Source of the DNA: Fontisphaera persica
GTDB taxonomy: Bacteria > Verrucomicrobiota > Verrucomicrobiia > Limisphaerales > Fontisphaeraceae
DNA length: 64,000 bases
Direction of reading: 5' to 3'
NCBI RefSeq assembly: GCF_024832785.1
Contig: NZ_CP116615.1
Span: 2,976,001-3,040,000, forward strand
How positions within the stretch are numbered: position 1 is the stretch's first letter; each line of letters begins with the position of its first letter. Shown here in pieces: positions 45,673 through 54,977 of this stretch. The notes under the pieces were generated by a model. That model ran no database searches. It had not been told where the DNA came from and saw only the letters and a program-made list of their open reading frames with translations. Both the position numbers and the translations under genes were made by a program.

Positions 45673-47619
45673 ATGAGCGAGAATCAAACCGGGCAGGACG
45701 GCTGGAGCCTGGAGGAGGCCCGCCAGCTTTTTCACATCCACCGCTGGGGGGCCAATTACTTCGACATCAACGAAGCCGGCCATGTGGTGGCCAAGCCGCT
45801 GCAGGACAACGGCGCGGTGGTGGACCTCACGGACATCATCGAGGAGGCGCGGGGACGCGGCCTGAAGTTTCCACTGCTGGTGCGGTTTCAGGACATTCTC
45901 CGCCATCGCGTGGAGGCGCTGAACGCGGCGTTTCGGGCCTCGATTGCGGAATACAATTACCAGGGCAGCTATCGCGGCGTCTTTCCCATCAAAGTCAACC
46001 AGTTGCGCGAGGTGGTGGAGGAAATCCTCGATGCGGGCCGCCCCTTTCAATTTGGGCTGGAGGTGGGCAGCAAGCCGGAGTTGTTTGCCGGCCTGGCCAT
46101 TCAGAACCAACCCGGCTCCTTGATTATCTGCAACGGCTACAAGGACGCTGCCTTCATCCGCATGGCCATGCTCGGCATCAAACTGGGCAAAACCGTCATC
46201 ACCGTGGTCGAGAAAATTGAGGAGCTGCGCCAGATCATCCAGATTTCCCGCCAGTTTGGCGTCGAGCCGCTCATTGGCATCCGCGTGCGCCTCTCCGCCA
46301 AGGGGGCCGGCAAATGGGCCGACAGCGCCGGTGAGAATGCCAAGTTTGGCCTGAGCACCACCGAGCTGATGGAGGCGGTGCAAATCTTGAAGAACGAGCA
46401 ACTGGCGCATTGCTTCAAGCTGATTCATTTCCACATCGGCTCACAGGTGCCGGATATTCTCACCGTCAAAAAGGCCGTGCAGGAGGCCGCCCGTTTTTAC
46501 GCCAAACTGCATAAAATGGGCTTCAACATCCAATACCTGGATGTCGGCGGCGGGCTGGGGGTGGACTACGACGGCAGCCGCTCGGCCTACGACAGCTCCA
46601 CCAATTACACGCTCCAGGAATACACCAATGACGTCGTCTATTACATTGCCGACGTCTGTCACAACGAGGGCGTGCCGCACCCGGACATCATCAGCGAGAG
46701 CGGCCGCGCGCTGGTGGCGCATCACAGCGTGCTGATTCTCGAGGTCTTCGGGGCCATCGCCAAGGTCACCCCGCAGGCCATTTTCAAATTTGGCGACCAC
46801 GAGCATCCGCTGGTGAACGAGCTGCTGGACATCCGCAAAAACCTCCACAAACTCAACAAACTCGAGGCCTTCCACGACGCCCTGGAGCGGAAAGAGGACG
46901 CCCACCAGATGTTCATGCTCGGCCTGCTGGAGCTGGTGGACAAGGCCAAGATTGAAAGCCTTTTCTGGGAAATCGGCCAGGCGGTCGTGCAATGCTACAA
47001 AGGCGGCGGCTATGTGCCGGAGGAAATCCGCAAACTGGAAGACAGCCTGGGGGACCAATATCTTTGCAATTTCTCCGTCTTCCAATCCCTCCTGGACCAC
47101 TGGGCCTTGGGGCAGCTTTTCCCCATCATGCCGCTCAACCGGCTCAATGAACGGCCCACGCGCGAAGCGACGCTGGTGGACATCACCTGCGATTCCGATG
47201 GCCAGATTAACAAGTTCATTGATTTGAACGACGTGCGCGACACCCTGCCCCTGCACCAGCTCAACACCAACGGCAATGGCACGCCGGAGCCTTACTACCT
47301 GGGCATTTTCCTTATGGGGGCGTATCAGGACATCATGGGGGATTTGCATAATCTCTTTGGCCGCGTCAACGAGGTCCATGTCTTCCTCGACCCCGATGAA
47401 CCGGCCGGGTACTATGTCGAGGAAATCATCGAAGGCACCACCATTGGCCAGGCGCTGATGTCAGTGCAGTACGACGAGAACGAACTAAAACGCCAGATGA
47501 AGGCGCAAATTGACGAAGCCATCCGCTCGGACCGCATGAAACCTTCCGAGGGGATGCGGCTGCTGGACGATTACGAGCGCGGCCTGAAGGAATACACGTA
47601 CCTTTCCTTCCATCCTTGA
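45673..47619 (+). CDS. speA: biosynthetic arginine decarboxylase
   Basis: A 648-residue PLP enzyme converting arginine to agmatine for polyamine synthesis. Motifs are IHRWGANYFDINEAGHV, FPIKVNQLREVVEEI with the PLP Lys, LEVGSKPEL, IICNGYKD, FHIGSQVPDI, LDVGGGLGVDYDGS, SESGRALVAHH and late LFGRVNEVHVF. The ATG at 45673 fits the family N-terminus; a GTG at 45640 would add 11 residues. The small membrane-protein gene starts 12 bp after it. Confidence 0.95.
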   Translation: MSENQTGQDGWSLEEARQLFHIHRWGANYFDINEAGHVVAKPLQDNGAVVDLTDIIEEARGRGLKFPLLVRFQDILRHRVEALNAAFRASIAEYNYQGSYRGVFPIKVNQLREVVEEILDAGRPFQFGLEVGSKPELFAGLAIQNQPGSLIICNGYKDAAFIRMAMLGIKLGKTVITVVEKIEELRQIIQISRQFGVEPLIGIRVRLSAKGAGKWADSAGENAKFGLSTTELMEAVQILKNEQLAHCFKLIHFHIGSQVPDILTVKKAVQEAARFYAKLHKMGFNIQYLDVGGGLGVDYDGSRSAYDSSTNYTLQEYTNDVVYYIADVCHNEGVPHPDIISESGRALVAHHSVLILEVFGAIAKVTPQAIFKFGDHEHPLVNELLDIRKNLHKLNKLEAFHDALERKEDAHQMFMLGLLELVDKAKIESLFWEIGQAVVQCYKGGGYVPEEIRKLEDSLGDQYLCNFSVFQSLLDHWALGQLFPIMPLNRLNERPTREATLVDITCDSDGQINKFIDLNDVRDTLPLHQLNTNGNGTPEPYYLGIFLMGAYQDIMGDLHNLFGRVNEVHVFLDPDEPAGYYVEEIIEGTTIGQALMSVQYDENELKRQMKAQIDEAIRSDRMKPSEGMRLLDDYERGLKEYTYLSFHP

Positions 47620-47631
47620 CCGCCCCCCTGC

Positions 47632-48330
47632 ATGTCCTCCCCCACGCCGAACCCTGAACTGATGCGCGCCTTGGGCCGCTTGGTGCGGGGACTAACGGCG
47701 ATATTCTGGGGGCTGCCGGCCGCGTTGATTGCCGGGGTGCACACGGGTTTGAAAACCCGCCTGGATTTGCGCGTCTTCGATGCCTTTCTGCCGCCCGTCA
47801 CCACCGGCCTGCTGCTGTATGGGGTCTGGCTGCTGGCCGCGTTTCACCCGCAGGAAAACATCTGGATGCGCGCCGTGGACCGCTCGCGGGCTCTGGCACT
47901 GGTGCTGACAGGTTTTTCCCCCTTCTTGTACTGGCATGTATTGCTGCCTGAGGTGCCCGCTTTTTCGGCCTGTGTCTGGTTCCTGGCGGTGTTTGCCGTG
48001 CTGTTCCTGTTTCACTTCAATCACCTGCTGCAACGCCTGGTGGCCATGCTGCCGGAGGAGGCGCTCCGCCAGGAAACCATGACCTTCACCCGCCTTAATC
48101 AGGTCGTGCTGGCCGGGCTGCCCTTGGCCGTGGCGCTGAGCAACATGCTGCCCCACCTGTTCCACGGCGGCGATTCCGCCGCGCGCCTCGCGCGCGCGTG
48201 GGGACAGTGGGGTCAGGCGCAAGAATGGCTGTTTCTCCTGTTCACGTTGCTGCCGGTGGCCACCACCATGGCCCTGGTGTGGAAAATCAAGGAAGCCGTG
48301 TTGCACAGCGTCTTCTCGGCGCGCCGTTAG
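47632..48330 (+). CDS. hypothetical polytopic membrane protein
   Basis: A 232-residue protein with about five hydrophobic segments (GLLLYGVWLLAAF, LALVLTGFSPFLYW, FLAVFAVLFLFHF, VVLAGLPLAVALSNM, WLFLLFTLLPVATTMALVW). It resembles Yip1-type membrane proteins in topology only. It starts 12 bp after speA and may be cotranscribed. Its stop overlaps the 3' end of the convergent response-regulator gene by 4 bp. No function is assigned. Confidence 0.65.
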   Translation: MSSPTPNPELMRALGRLVRGLTAIFWGLPAALIAGVHTGLKTRLDLRVFDAFLPPVTTGLLLYGVWLLAAFHPQENIWMRAVDRSRALALVLTGFSPFLYWHVLLPEVPAFSACVWFLAVFAVLFLFHFNHLLQRLVAMLPEEALRQETMTFTRLNQVVLAGLPLAVALSNMLPHLFHGGDSAARLARAWGQWGQAQEWLFLLFTLLPVATTMALVWKIKEAVLHSVFSARR

Positions 48331-49487
48331 GCGGGCACCGCGGCGGGCGCCGGCCCCGGCTGGACCGGCGCGCCTGCGGTCTGGGCTTTCACCACGCAAC
48401 ACAAGGCCCGCAACCCCAGCTCCGGCATGGAGAACGGTTTGCCCACCAAATCCGTGCCCCCCGCCAGTGCCAGTCGCATGCGCGCCTCAAAGCCGGACAG
48501 GCTGGTGATAAAGACCACCGGCACCTGCTTGCCCTTGGGCAATTGCCGCAATTTTTCGCAGAAGGCAAACCCATCCATGCCCGGCATCATGACGTCGGAG
48601 AGGATTAAATCAAATTCGTTGTCTTCCAGAATTTGCAAGGCGCTCTCGGCGTCCTGAATGGCAACGGAGCGGAGGCCCGCCTTGTGGAGGGCCGCGCGCA
48701 TCGTCCGGCGGCTGATGACATCGTCATCCACAATGAGCGCCAGGGGTGTTTGTTGGAAATTCAGCAGCCAGCCGCCCTCGGGTTTGAGCATCCCCCCAAG
48801 CACATCCAGTGCCACGGCCAGAGACCGCAGATTGGAGGGATTGACTTTGCGCGGCGCATCGCGCAACTCACGCAGCAAAGCTTCCAGCAGGCCCGTCAAC
48901 TGGGCCAGCACCAGAAATCCCGCCGCCGCGGCGCCGCTGACCAGCGCATGGGCGCTTTCCGTGGCGGCGGCCAGCTCCGCGCCCAAGGCCCCGGGGTCCG
49001 CCGTCTGCCGGGTGATGGTTTGCAAACGGTTGCGCAGCACTGTGAGCGCCAGCCGCGCGTGGCGGACAAACTCTTCCCGCCCCTTGGTCGCGCCCTCGGG
49101 GCTGGTCTCCACGGAGGGCGGCAGCCCCAGCAGGTCGCGGGCCTGCGCCAGCAACTCCGCGGGGCTGCAGGAATGTTTGGATAAGATGCGGCTCACCCCC
49201 GCCGCCTGCGCGGCCTGGCGGAGATAATCCTCCTCGGAGCGGGTGTAAATGAGGACCGGCGTGTCTTTTTTGACGCCTTGCGTGCGCAGGGTAATCAGGA
49301 GCGTCAACCCGGCCCCTTGCGGCATGGCCAGCTCGAGCACCACGAGGTCATACGGGGTGACCTTGAGTGCTTCCACCGCCCGCCCGGCATCGGTTCGCAC
49401 TTCCACCGCAAATCCATCCGCCTCGAATTTGCGTTGGCACAGGGAAACAAGCTGGGCGTCGTCATCGGCCAGGAGGACGCGCTTCAT
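48327..49487 (-). CDS. REC-Hpt-REC response regulator
   Basis: A 386-residue protein. The first receiver (residues 1-120) has LLADDDAQLV but Glu52 in VLELAMP where the phospho-acceptor Asp belongs. The middle (about 135-235) is helical with an Hpt-like segment ESAHALVSGAAAAGF carrying His180. The second receiver (about 250-370) is canonical: LIVDDDVISRR, Asp298 in LILSDVMMPGMDG, and VGKPF. The ATG overlaps the kinase stop codon (ATGA), so the two are translated together and very likely form one phosphorelay. Confidence 0.85.
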   Translation of the reverse strand: MKRVLLADDDAQLVSLCQRKFEADGFAVEVRTDAGRAVEALKVTPYDLVVLELAMPQGAGLTLLITLRTQGVKKDTPVLIYTRSEEDYLRQAAQAAGVSRILSKHSCSPAELLAQARDLLGLPPSVETSPEGATKGREEFVRHARLALTVLRNRLQTITRQTADPGALGAELAAATESAHALVSGAAAAGFLVLAQLTGLLEALLRELRDAPRKVNPSNLRSLAVALDVLGGMLKPEGGWLLNFQQTPLALIVDDDVISRRTMRAALHKAGLRSVAIQDAESALQILEDNEFDLILSDVMMPGMDGFAFCEKLRQLPKGKQVPVVFITSLSGFEARMRLALAGGTDLVGKPFSMPELGLRALCCVVKAQTAGAPVQPGPAPAAVPA

Positions 49488-52400
49488 GCCGGCACCAGAT
49501 TGTATTTGAACCGCTGTTGCAGGCAAGCTTTCACGCGGTCATGCGCCGCCTGCACCACCTGCCAGGCGCCAGCGGCCGCCTCCCAATGGCCGGCCAGGGC
49601 CTCCCGCTCCAGTTGGGCCAGCGGCTCAATCAAAGCCGTCATGCCACATGCGCCGCAAGACCCCCGCAACTTGTGCGCATGGACCTTGATGCGCGCACTG
49701 TCCTTTTGCTCCATTCCCTCCTTGATGCCGGCCAGCAGCTCCTCGGCCTGTTCGAGGAATAATTGGCCCATCTCGGCCATCATGTCGGCATCCTCATTGC
49801 TCACTTCCGCCAGCCGGGCAAAGTCCACCGGCTCCTCCTGCCCCGCGGCGCTCGCCGGAGCGGCGGCTTTGGCGGGCGAGGATGCCGCCGCTGCTGTAGT
49901 GGGCGCCGCAGAAGGCGTTGCGGGCGACGGAGCTGGGGGGGCAGGAGAGGCGGAATCGGTTGGGTGGGCACCGGACAGATGGGCGGCCCATTTCTCGATA
50001 AGCTGCTGCAATTGCTGGGCCCGGAACGGTTTGCTCAAGTAATCATCCATGCCGGCAGCCAGGCATCGCTCGCGGTCGCCCTGCATCGCGCCAGCGGTGA
50101 GGGCGATGATTACCGGCTGGCGGTCCGGCGGCAATTTCTGGCGTGTGCGCCGCGCCACTTCCAGGCCGTCCAAGCGGGGCATTTGCACATCCAGCAACAC
50201 CAGGTCATAGGGCTGGCGCTCCAGCGCCTCGAGCGCCTCAAGGCCATCGGCGGCGAGGTCGGGCTGGTAACCCAGTTTTTCCAGGGCGCCCGCGCCCACT
50301 TTCAAGTTGATGGGGTTGTCATCCACCAGGAGGATTTTCAAGGGCAGGCGCTGCGCCATGGTGGCATCCAGCGCCGGAGTGGCGGGGGCGATGACCGGCC
50401 GCGACTCGCCCTCCCACAACGCGGCCAACTGGCGCGGCAAATCCGTGCTTAACAGCGGTTTGTACACCACGCCCGCCAGGGGAAGATTCATCGGTTGAAT
50501 GTGTTTGATGTCCGTCTCCCGATAGGTGAGCACGGCCAGCCGCGTGCGCGGCAAGGCGCCGGCCAGTTCGAGCACCAGTTCGCGCAGCAGGTCCGGCGAG
50601 GCCCAGGGTTCAATCAATATCAAGTCAGGCAGCGTTGAGCTTTGGAGCATCTGCCACATGCGATCCACGGTGGCGGCTTTTTGAATCTTCATGCCCAACC
50701 GCTGCACCGCTCCTTCCACCATCAACCGGTTGGTGTAGTTGCCCGACAAGAGCAGCAGGGTGCGTCCCTGCCAGGCGGGAAGTTCCTCCACCGGCGCATG
50801 GGTCAGGGCTGGTTCAAACCGCACTGTGAAATGGAAGGTGGAGCCTTCGTTAATCTGGCTTTCCACCCAGATGCGCCCCCCCATCATTTCCACCAGCCGC
50901 TTGCTGATTGCCAGCCCCAACCCCGTGCCGCCATGCCGGCGCGTGACCGAGGCATCCCCCTGGCTGAATTTTTGGAAGAGCCGCGCCATGTGCTCCGGCG
51001 GTATGCCCGGCCCGGTGTCGCGCACGGCAAAATGCAGCACCACGCCAGCCCCCGCCGGGGGCTGACTTCCCGCCTCCGGGTCCCCCACGCTAACTTTGAC
51101 CACCACCTCGCCGTGGGTGGTGAACTTGAGGGCATTGCCCACCAGGTTGAGCAGAATTTGACGCAAGCGCAAGGCGTCCCCGCGCACGCGCGACGGCGCT
51201 GCCGGCTCCAGGATGGCCGCCAGGTTCAGCTCTTTCTGCGCCGCCCGGGGCGCCAGCGCCTGCAGGGCCTCCCGCACGCAATCGGCAAGGTTGAAGTCCT
51301 CCGGATGCAGTTCCAGGCGTCCGGCTTCAATCTTGGAGTAATCCAAAATGTCGTTGAGCAGCGCCAGCAGCGCCTCGCCGCTGGAGCGAATGCTGCCCAC
51401 CAAATCCCGCTGTTCCGGGGTCAGCGAGGTGTGTTCCAGCAGGCTGGTCAGGCCAATAACGCCATTCATGGGCGTGCGGATTTCATGGCTCATGTTGGCC
51501 AGGAATTCCGACTTGGCGCGGGCGGCCTCTTCGGCCGCAATCTTCGCGGCCTGCAACTCCTCCTGGGCCCGCTTGCGCTCGGTGATGTCCTCCATCGCGG
51601 CGACGAAATTGGTCACCTGTCCGGCGGCGTTTTTCAGGGAGGATATGTGGGCCATTTCCCAATAAAGCGACCCGTCTTTGCGGCGGTTGAGCATCTCCCC
51701 CACCCAGGAGCCTCGGCTCAGCAGAGAATCCCACAGCTCCTTGTACAACTCGGGAGGCATGAGGCCGGATTTAAGGATGCGGGGGTTCTGCCCCACCACC
51801 TCCGCCGCGGTGTAGCCGGTCAATTCCTCAAACTTGGGATTCACGTACTCAATGCATCCCTTGGCGTCGGTGATAATCACAGCAATGGGGTTGTTTTCCA
51901 GCGCCCGGGAAAGCTTGCGCACGCTGGCGTCGGCGCGCTGATGCCCCTCCAATTCCTCCGCCAGGACGGCATTCAGCCGGCGCACATCTTGTGTCACCTT
52001 GCGCCGGTAAAGAAAGCCCAACAGGAACAGCCCCACCACCAGGCCCGTCACCAGCCCCACCGTGCCCCCCAACAGGCGATGCTGCAAGCGTACGGCCTCC
52101 AGGTACGCTTCCGGCACCATGATTTCCAGGACCGCCCGCGGCCGGCCCTGGTCTTGTTTGATGACCGGCACCAGCACATTCAGCGCCAATCCTCTGGCCT
52201 GGCAGGCGGGGCACCGCAGCAAAAGCGGTGCGCCAGAGTGCATGACCGTTTGCACCCCCGCCCTGAGTTCCGGCGAGGACATCTGCGGGGTGGAGTCCTG
52301 GGTATATTCTTTCCACCCCTGCCCGGCGGGAACCCATAAACGCAGCGGCGGACGGCCCTTCAGGCTCTGACTGACCCGCCCCAGCCAATCGGTGAGATAT

Positions 52401-52717
52401 CCCAGGCGCACATCCCCGGGCGGCGCGCTGGGACTGTGGCCCAGCATTTCTTCGTTAATCATGCTGCCCGCAAACTGGGCGTGCTCGATGACGGCTTCCA
52501 GCTCCCCTTTTTCCCCTTGCCGCCCCAGCCACGCACCCACCACCAGCATGCCTGCCAGGGCCAGGGCCAGGGTCATCCACAAAGCTCGGCGCAGGGCATA
52601 GCGCCATACCTGCCCGGAAGCCGCACCGGCCTCTTTGCCAGAGCCACCCGCAGGAGCCGGCACAGCTTTTTTGCCCTCGTGCCCGCTGCCATTCTGCGCT
52701 GTTTTATTAGCTGACAT
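49484..52717 (-). CDS. hybrid histidine kinase: sensor-PAS-HisKA-HATPase-pseudoREC-REC-Hpt
   Basis: A 1077-residue membrane kinase. Two membrane helices (MTLALALAGMLVVGAWL and GLVTGLVVGLFLLGFLY) flank an extracytoplasmic sensor of about 155 residues with a CPAC motif. Then come a PAS domain (IAVIITDAKGCIEYVNPKF), HisKA with His411 in NMSHEIRTPMNG, and HATPase (NLVGNALKFT, DTGPGIP, GTGLGLAISKRL). A degenerate receiver follows (DLILIEPWAS, Glu in place of Asp), then a canonical receiver with Asp843 in VLLDVQMPRLDG, an Ala/Pro linker, and an Hpt domain with His1015 in HAHKLRGSCGACG. The signal is unknown. It is coupled to the REC-Hpt-REC gene. Confidence 0.92.
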   Translation of the reverse strand: MSANKTAQNGSGHEGKKAVPAPAGGSGKEAGAASGQVWRYALRRALWMTLALALAGMLVVGAWLGRQGEKGELEAVIEHAQFAGSMINEEMLGHSPSAPPGDVRLGYLTDWLGRVSQSLKGRPPLRLWVPAGQGWKEYTQDSTPQMSSPELRAGVQTVMHSGAPLLLRCPACQARGLALNVLVPVIKQDQGRPRAVLEIMVPEAYLEAVRLQHRLLGGTVGLVTGLVVGLFLLGFLYRRKVTQDVRRLNAVLAEELEGHQRADASVRKLSRALENNPIAVIITDAKGCIEYVNPKFEELTGYTAAEVVGQNPRILKSGLMPPELYKELWDSLLSRGSWVGEMLNRRKDGSLYWEMAHISSLKNAAGQVTNFVAAMEDITERKRAQEELQAAKIAAEEAARAKSEFLANMSHEIRTPMNGVIGLTSLLEHTSLTPEQRDLVGSIRSSGEALLALLNDILDYSKIEAGRLELHPEDFNLADCVREALQALAPRAAQKELNLAAILEPAAPSRVRGDALRLRQILLNLVGNALKFTTHGEVVVKVSVGDPEAGSQPPAGAGVVLHFAVRDTGPGIPPEHMARLFQKFSQGDASVTRRHGGTGLGLAISKRLVEMMGGRIWVESQINEGSTFHFTVRFEPALTHAPVEELPAWQGRTLLLLSGNYTNRLMVEGAVQRLGMKIQKAATVDRMWQMLQSSTLPDLILIEPWASPDLLRELVLELAGALPRTRLAVLTYRETDIKHIQPMNLPLAGVVYKPLLSTDLPRQLAALWEGESRPVIAPATPALDATMAQRLPLKILLVDDNPINLKVGAGALEKLGYQPDLAADGLEALEALERQPYDLVLLDVQMPRLDGLEVARRTRQKLPPDRQPVIIALTAGAMQGDRERCLAAGMDDYLSKPFRAQQLQQLIEKWAAHLSGAHPTDSASPAPPAPSPATPSAAPTTAAAASSPAKAAAPASAAGQEEPVDFARLAEVSNEDADMMAEMGQLFLEQAEELLAGIKEGMEQKDSARIKVHAHKLRGSCGACGMTALIEPLAQLEREALAGHWEAAAGAWQVVQAAHDRVKACLQQRFKYNLVPA

Positions 52718-53073
52718 GGATGATGCGTATCACCACAACGGAGGCATATGATGAATGCCCCACGAGAGTATCGGCAGCCCCATGGCCCTTCCTTATCCGC
52801 CAAATCCTGAAAAACCGGTCAGAAAAAACCTGTTTACCATGTCAGAAAATTCTTACACGCGAGAACGGGGCCCGGGCTCCATCCGAGGAATAAAGGCGGA
52901 GCAGCCGCTTTGGTTCCCGCTTTCTTCCATCCATGCAAAAGTGGCGGGCTGGCAGGAGGGGAAGGGCCTCTTGTCCCCAGAAAATGCGATGCCCCGGAGC
53001 CGGTTCGGCCAGCACTCCTCCATTGTCAAAAGGCTGGTTTTGGGGCATCGTAATCTGGCAAGGCGTTGTGCCC
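52718..53073. other. intergenic region with a long inverted repeat upstream of algH
   Basis: A 356-bp spacer between the divergent kinase and AlgH genes. It holds a perfect 9-bp inverted repeat, CGATGCCCC at 52987-52995 and GGGGCATCG at 53042-53050, separated by 46 bases and ending 23 bp before the algH ATG. This could be a structured leader or two protein-binding half sites. No other gene or RNA was recognised. Confidence 0.45.
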
Positions 53074-53634
53074 ATGCCCAAGTCTTTCAAATCACTGAAG
53101 GGGCAGTTGCTGCTGGATGGCGGCAAGTTGGGGGGGTCTTTTTTTCATCGGACGGTGGTGCTGGTGTGCCAGCACGATGAGGAAGGCGCTTTTGGGCTGG
53201 TGTTGAATCGGCCCACGCAAACCAAGATTGGTGAGGCGCTGGTGGCCGATTTGCCCGAAGTGCTCAAGGAGCAAACGTTGTACCTGGGCGGGCCGGTGCA
53301 AACCAATGCCCTGAGCTATCTGCACTCGGACATTTTCCTGCCCAACGCCAGCGTGATGCCCAATTTGGAATTGGGGCACTCGCTGGACAGCTTGATTGAG
53401 CTGGCGCAGTCCAGCTCCCCCACCCAAAAGGTCAAGGTGTTTGCCGGTTATGCGGGATGGAGTCCCGGCCAGTTGGACGATGAAATGCGCCGCAAGGCGT
53501 GGCTGACCCATCCGGCCACGCTGGACCTGATTTTCACGCCGGAGCCCGAGAATTTGTGGAAGACCATTTTGCGCGCCAAAGGGCCGGAATACCGGTTGTT
53601 GTCGGAGACGCCGGAGGACCTTTCCTGGAATTAG
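53074..53634 (+). CDS. algH: YqgE/AlgH family protein
   Basis: A 186-residue protein of the YqgE/AlgH family: LKGQLLLDGGKLGGSFFHRTVVLVCQHDEEGAFGLVLNRPT (key parts), then YLGGPVQTNALSYLH and VKVFAGYAGWSPGQLDDEM. Its biochemical role is unsettled; it was named for an effect on alginate regulation in Pseudomonas. The ATG at 53074 fits the family N-terminus; a GTG at 53068 is possible. The stop codon shares bases with the stop of the convergent CorC-like gene (TTAG). Confidence 0.9.
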   Translation: MPKSFKSLKGQLLLDGGKLGGSFFHRTVVLVCQHDEEGAFGLVLNRPTQTKIGEALVADLPEVLKEQTLYLGGPVQTNALSYLHSDIFLPNASVMPNLELGHSLDSLIELAQSSSPTQKVKVFAGYAGWSPGQLDDEMRRKAWLTHPATLDLIFTPEPENLWKTILRAKGPEYRLLSETPEDLSWN

Positions 53635-54947
53635 CTTTTTTCCGGCGGCGCGGCCACAGGAGTGAAAAGGAGCTTGTCCACGCGATGGCCGTCCATGTCG
53701 AGGACCTCCACGCGGTAATCGCCCGCCACGAAAGTGTCCCCCTCCGCCGGCACCCGCCCCAGGCGTTTCATCACCCATCCGCCCACCGTCCGGCAATCAC
53801 GGTCAGGGGCCTCCTCCCCAAGAAGGCCGGGCAGGCAGGGCTGCAAGTCCACCACATTTAACATGCCGTCCACCAACCAGGAGCCGTCTGTGCGGCGTAC
53901 GGCGCGAGGCTTGCTCCGCTCCTGCGCGGACGGGAAATCCCCCAACACCGCTTCCATCAGGTCATGGAGGGTGACCAGCCCGGCAATGCCGCCATATTCA
54001 TCAGTGACCAGGGCCATGTGCTGGCCGGTCTTGCGGAAGGTTTCCAGCAACGTGGTGGCCCGCTGAGAGAAGGGGGCATACAAGGGAAGCGTCAGCAAAT
54101 CTTTCAAGCGCAGGGGCACGCCGGCGCCAATTTGAGCGTATAAATCTTTCACCGTAACGATGCCCGCCACCTGGTCGCGGCTGCGCTCGTACACCGGAAA
54201 GACCGAGTGTCCGCTGACCACCACCTTGTGCCAGATTTGTTCCGGGGTGTCCTGCAGATTCAGCCAGAAAATCCGGGTGCGCGGGGTCATCAAATCGCTC
54301 AGGCGCAGCCGGTCCAGGTGCATCACCCGCGCCACGATTTGTGGCTCGGCGTGATGGAAAATACCAGCGCGCCGCCCTTCCTCCATAAGCACGCGGACTT
54401 CTTCCTCGGTGACGGGCGCATGCGGTGTTTCACGAATGCCCAGCAGGCGCATCAACCCGTCCGAGGAACCGCCCAGCACATCCACGGCCGGCCGCGCAAG
54501 GCGGGCCAGGGCCTGCATGGGTCTGGCCATGAGACAGGCAATGCGCTCAGGTTGGGTGAGGGCAATGCGTTTGGGCAGCAATTCGCCCAGGACCAGCGAG
54601 AAATAGGTGAGGGTCACCACCACCAACCCCAGCCCCAGGCTCTGCGCGTAGGGCGCCAGGAAGCTGATTTTACGGATGCCTTCGGCCAGATGCTCCGCCA
54701 GCGTGGCGCCCCCAAAAGCCCCGGCCATGACGCCCACCAGGGTGATGCCCACCTGCACTGTGGGCAAAAAGCGGTTGGGCGAAGCGGCCAGTTCCAGGGC
54801 GGCACGGGCCCGGGCATCGCCCCGCTCGGCCAGCCCTTGCAGACGCACTTTGCGGGCAGAAACCACGGCCAGTTCGGTCATGGCCAGGAGCCCGTTGAGC
54901 AGCAGGAGAACAGCAATGACCAGGATTTCCAAAATTACCAGAGTCAT
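53631..54947 (-). CDS. CNNM/CorC family transporter (DUF21 plus CBS pair)
   Basis: A 438-residue membrane protein. The N-terminal DUF21 domain has four hydrophobic segments (LEILVIAVLLLLNGLLAM and others). Two CBS domains follow (MTPRTRIFWLNLQD through VAGIVTVKDLYAQ, and LLETFRKTGQHMALVTDEYGGIAGLVTLHDLMEAV), then a CorC/HlyC domain near the C-terminus with DGSWLVDGMLNV. Relatives export Mg2+ or Co2+ or regulate Mg2+ balance. It is 30 bp downstream of the M48 protease gene on the same strand, in a unit of three membrane or exported proteins. Confidence 0.9.
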   Translation of the reverse strand: MTLVILEILVIAVLLLLNGLLAMTELAVVSARKVRLQGLAERGDARARAALELAASPNRFLPTVQVGITLVGVMAGAFGGATLAEHLAEGIRKISFLAPYAQSLGLGLVVVTLTYFSLVLGELLPKRIALTQPERIACLMARPMQALARLARPAVDVLGGSSDGLMRLLGIRETPHAPVTEEEVRVLMEEGRRAGIFHHAEPQIVARVMHLDRLRLSDLMTPRTRIFWLNLQDTPEQIWHKVVVSGHSVFPVYERSRDQVAGIVTVKDLYAQIGAGVPLRLKDLLTLPLYAPFSQRATTLLETFRKTGQHMALVTDEYGGIAGLVTLHDLMEAVLGDFPSAQERSKPRAVRRTDGSWLVDGMLNVVDLQPCLPGLLGEEAPDRDCRTVGGWVMKRLGRVPAEGDTFVAGDYRVEVLDMDGHRVDKLLFTPVAAPPEKS

Positions 54948-54977
54948 GGGAGGCAAGGGGTGAGGGTGGCAGGCGCT

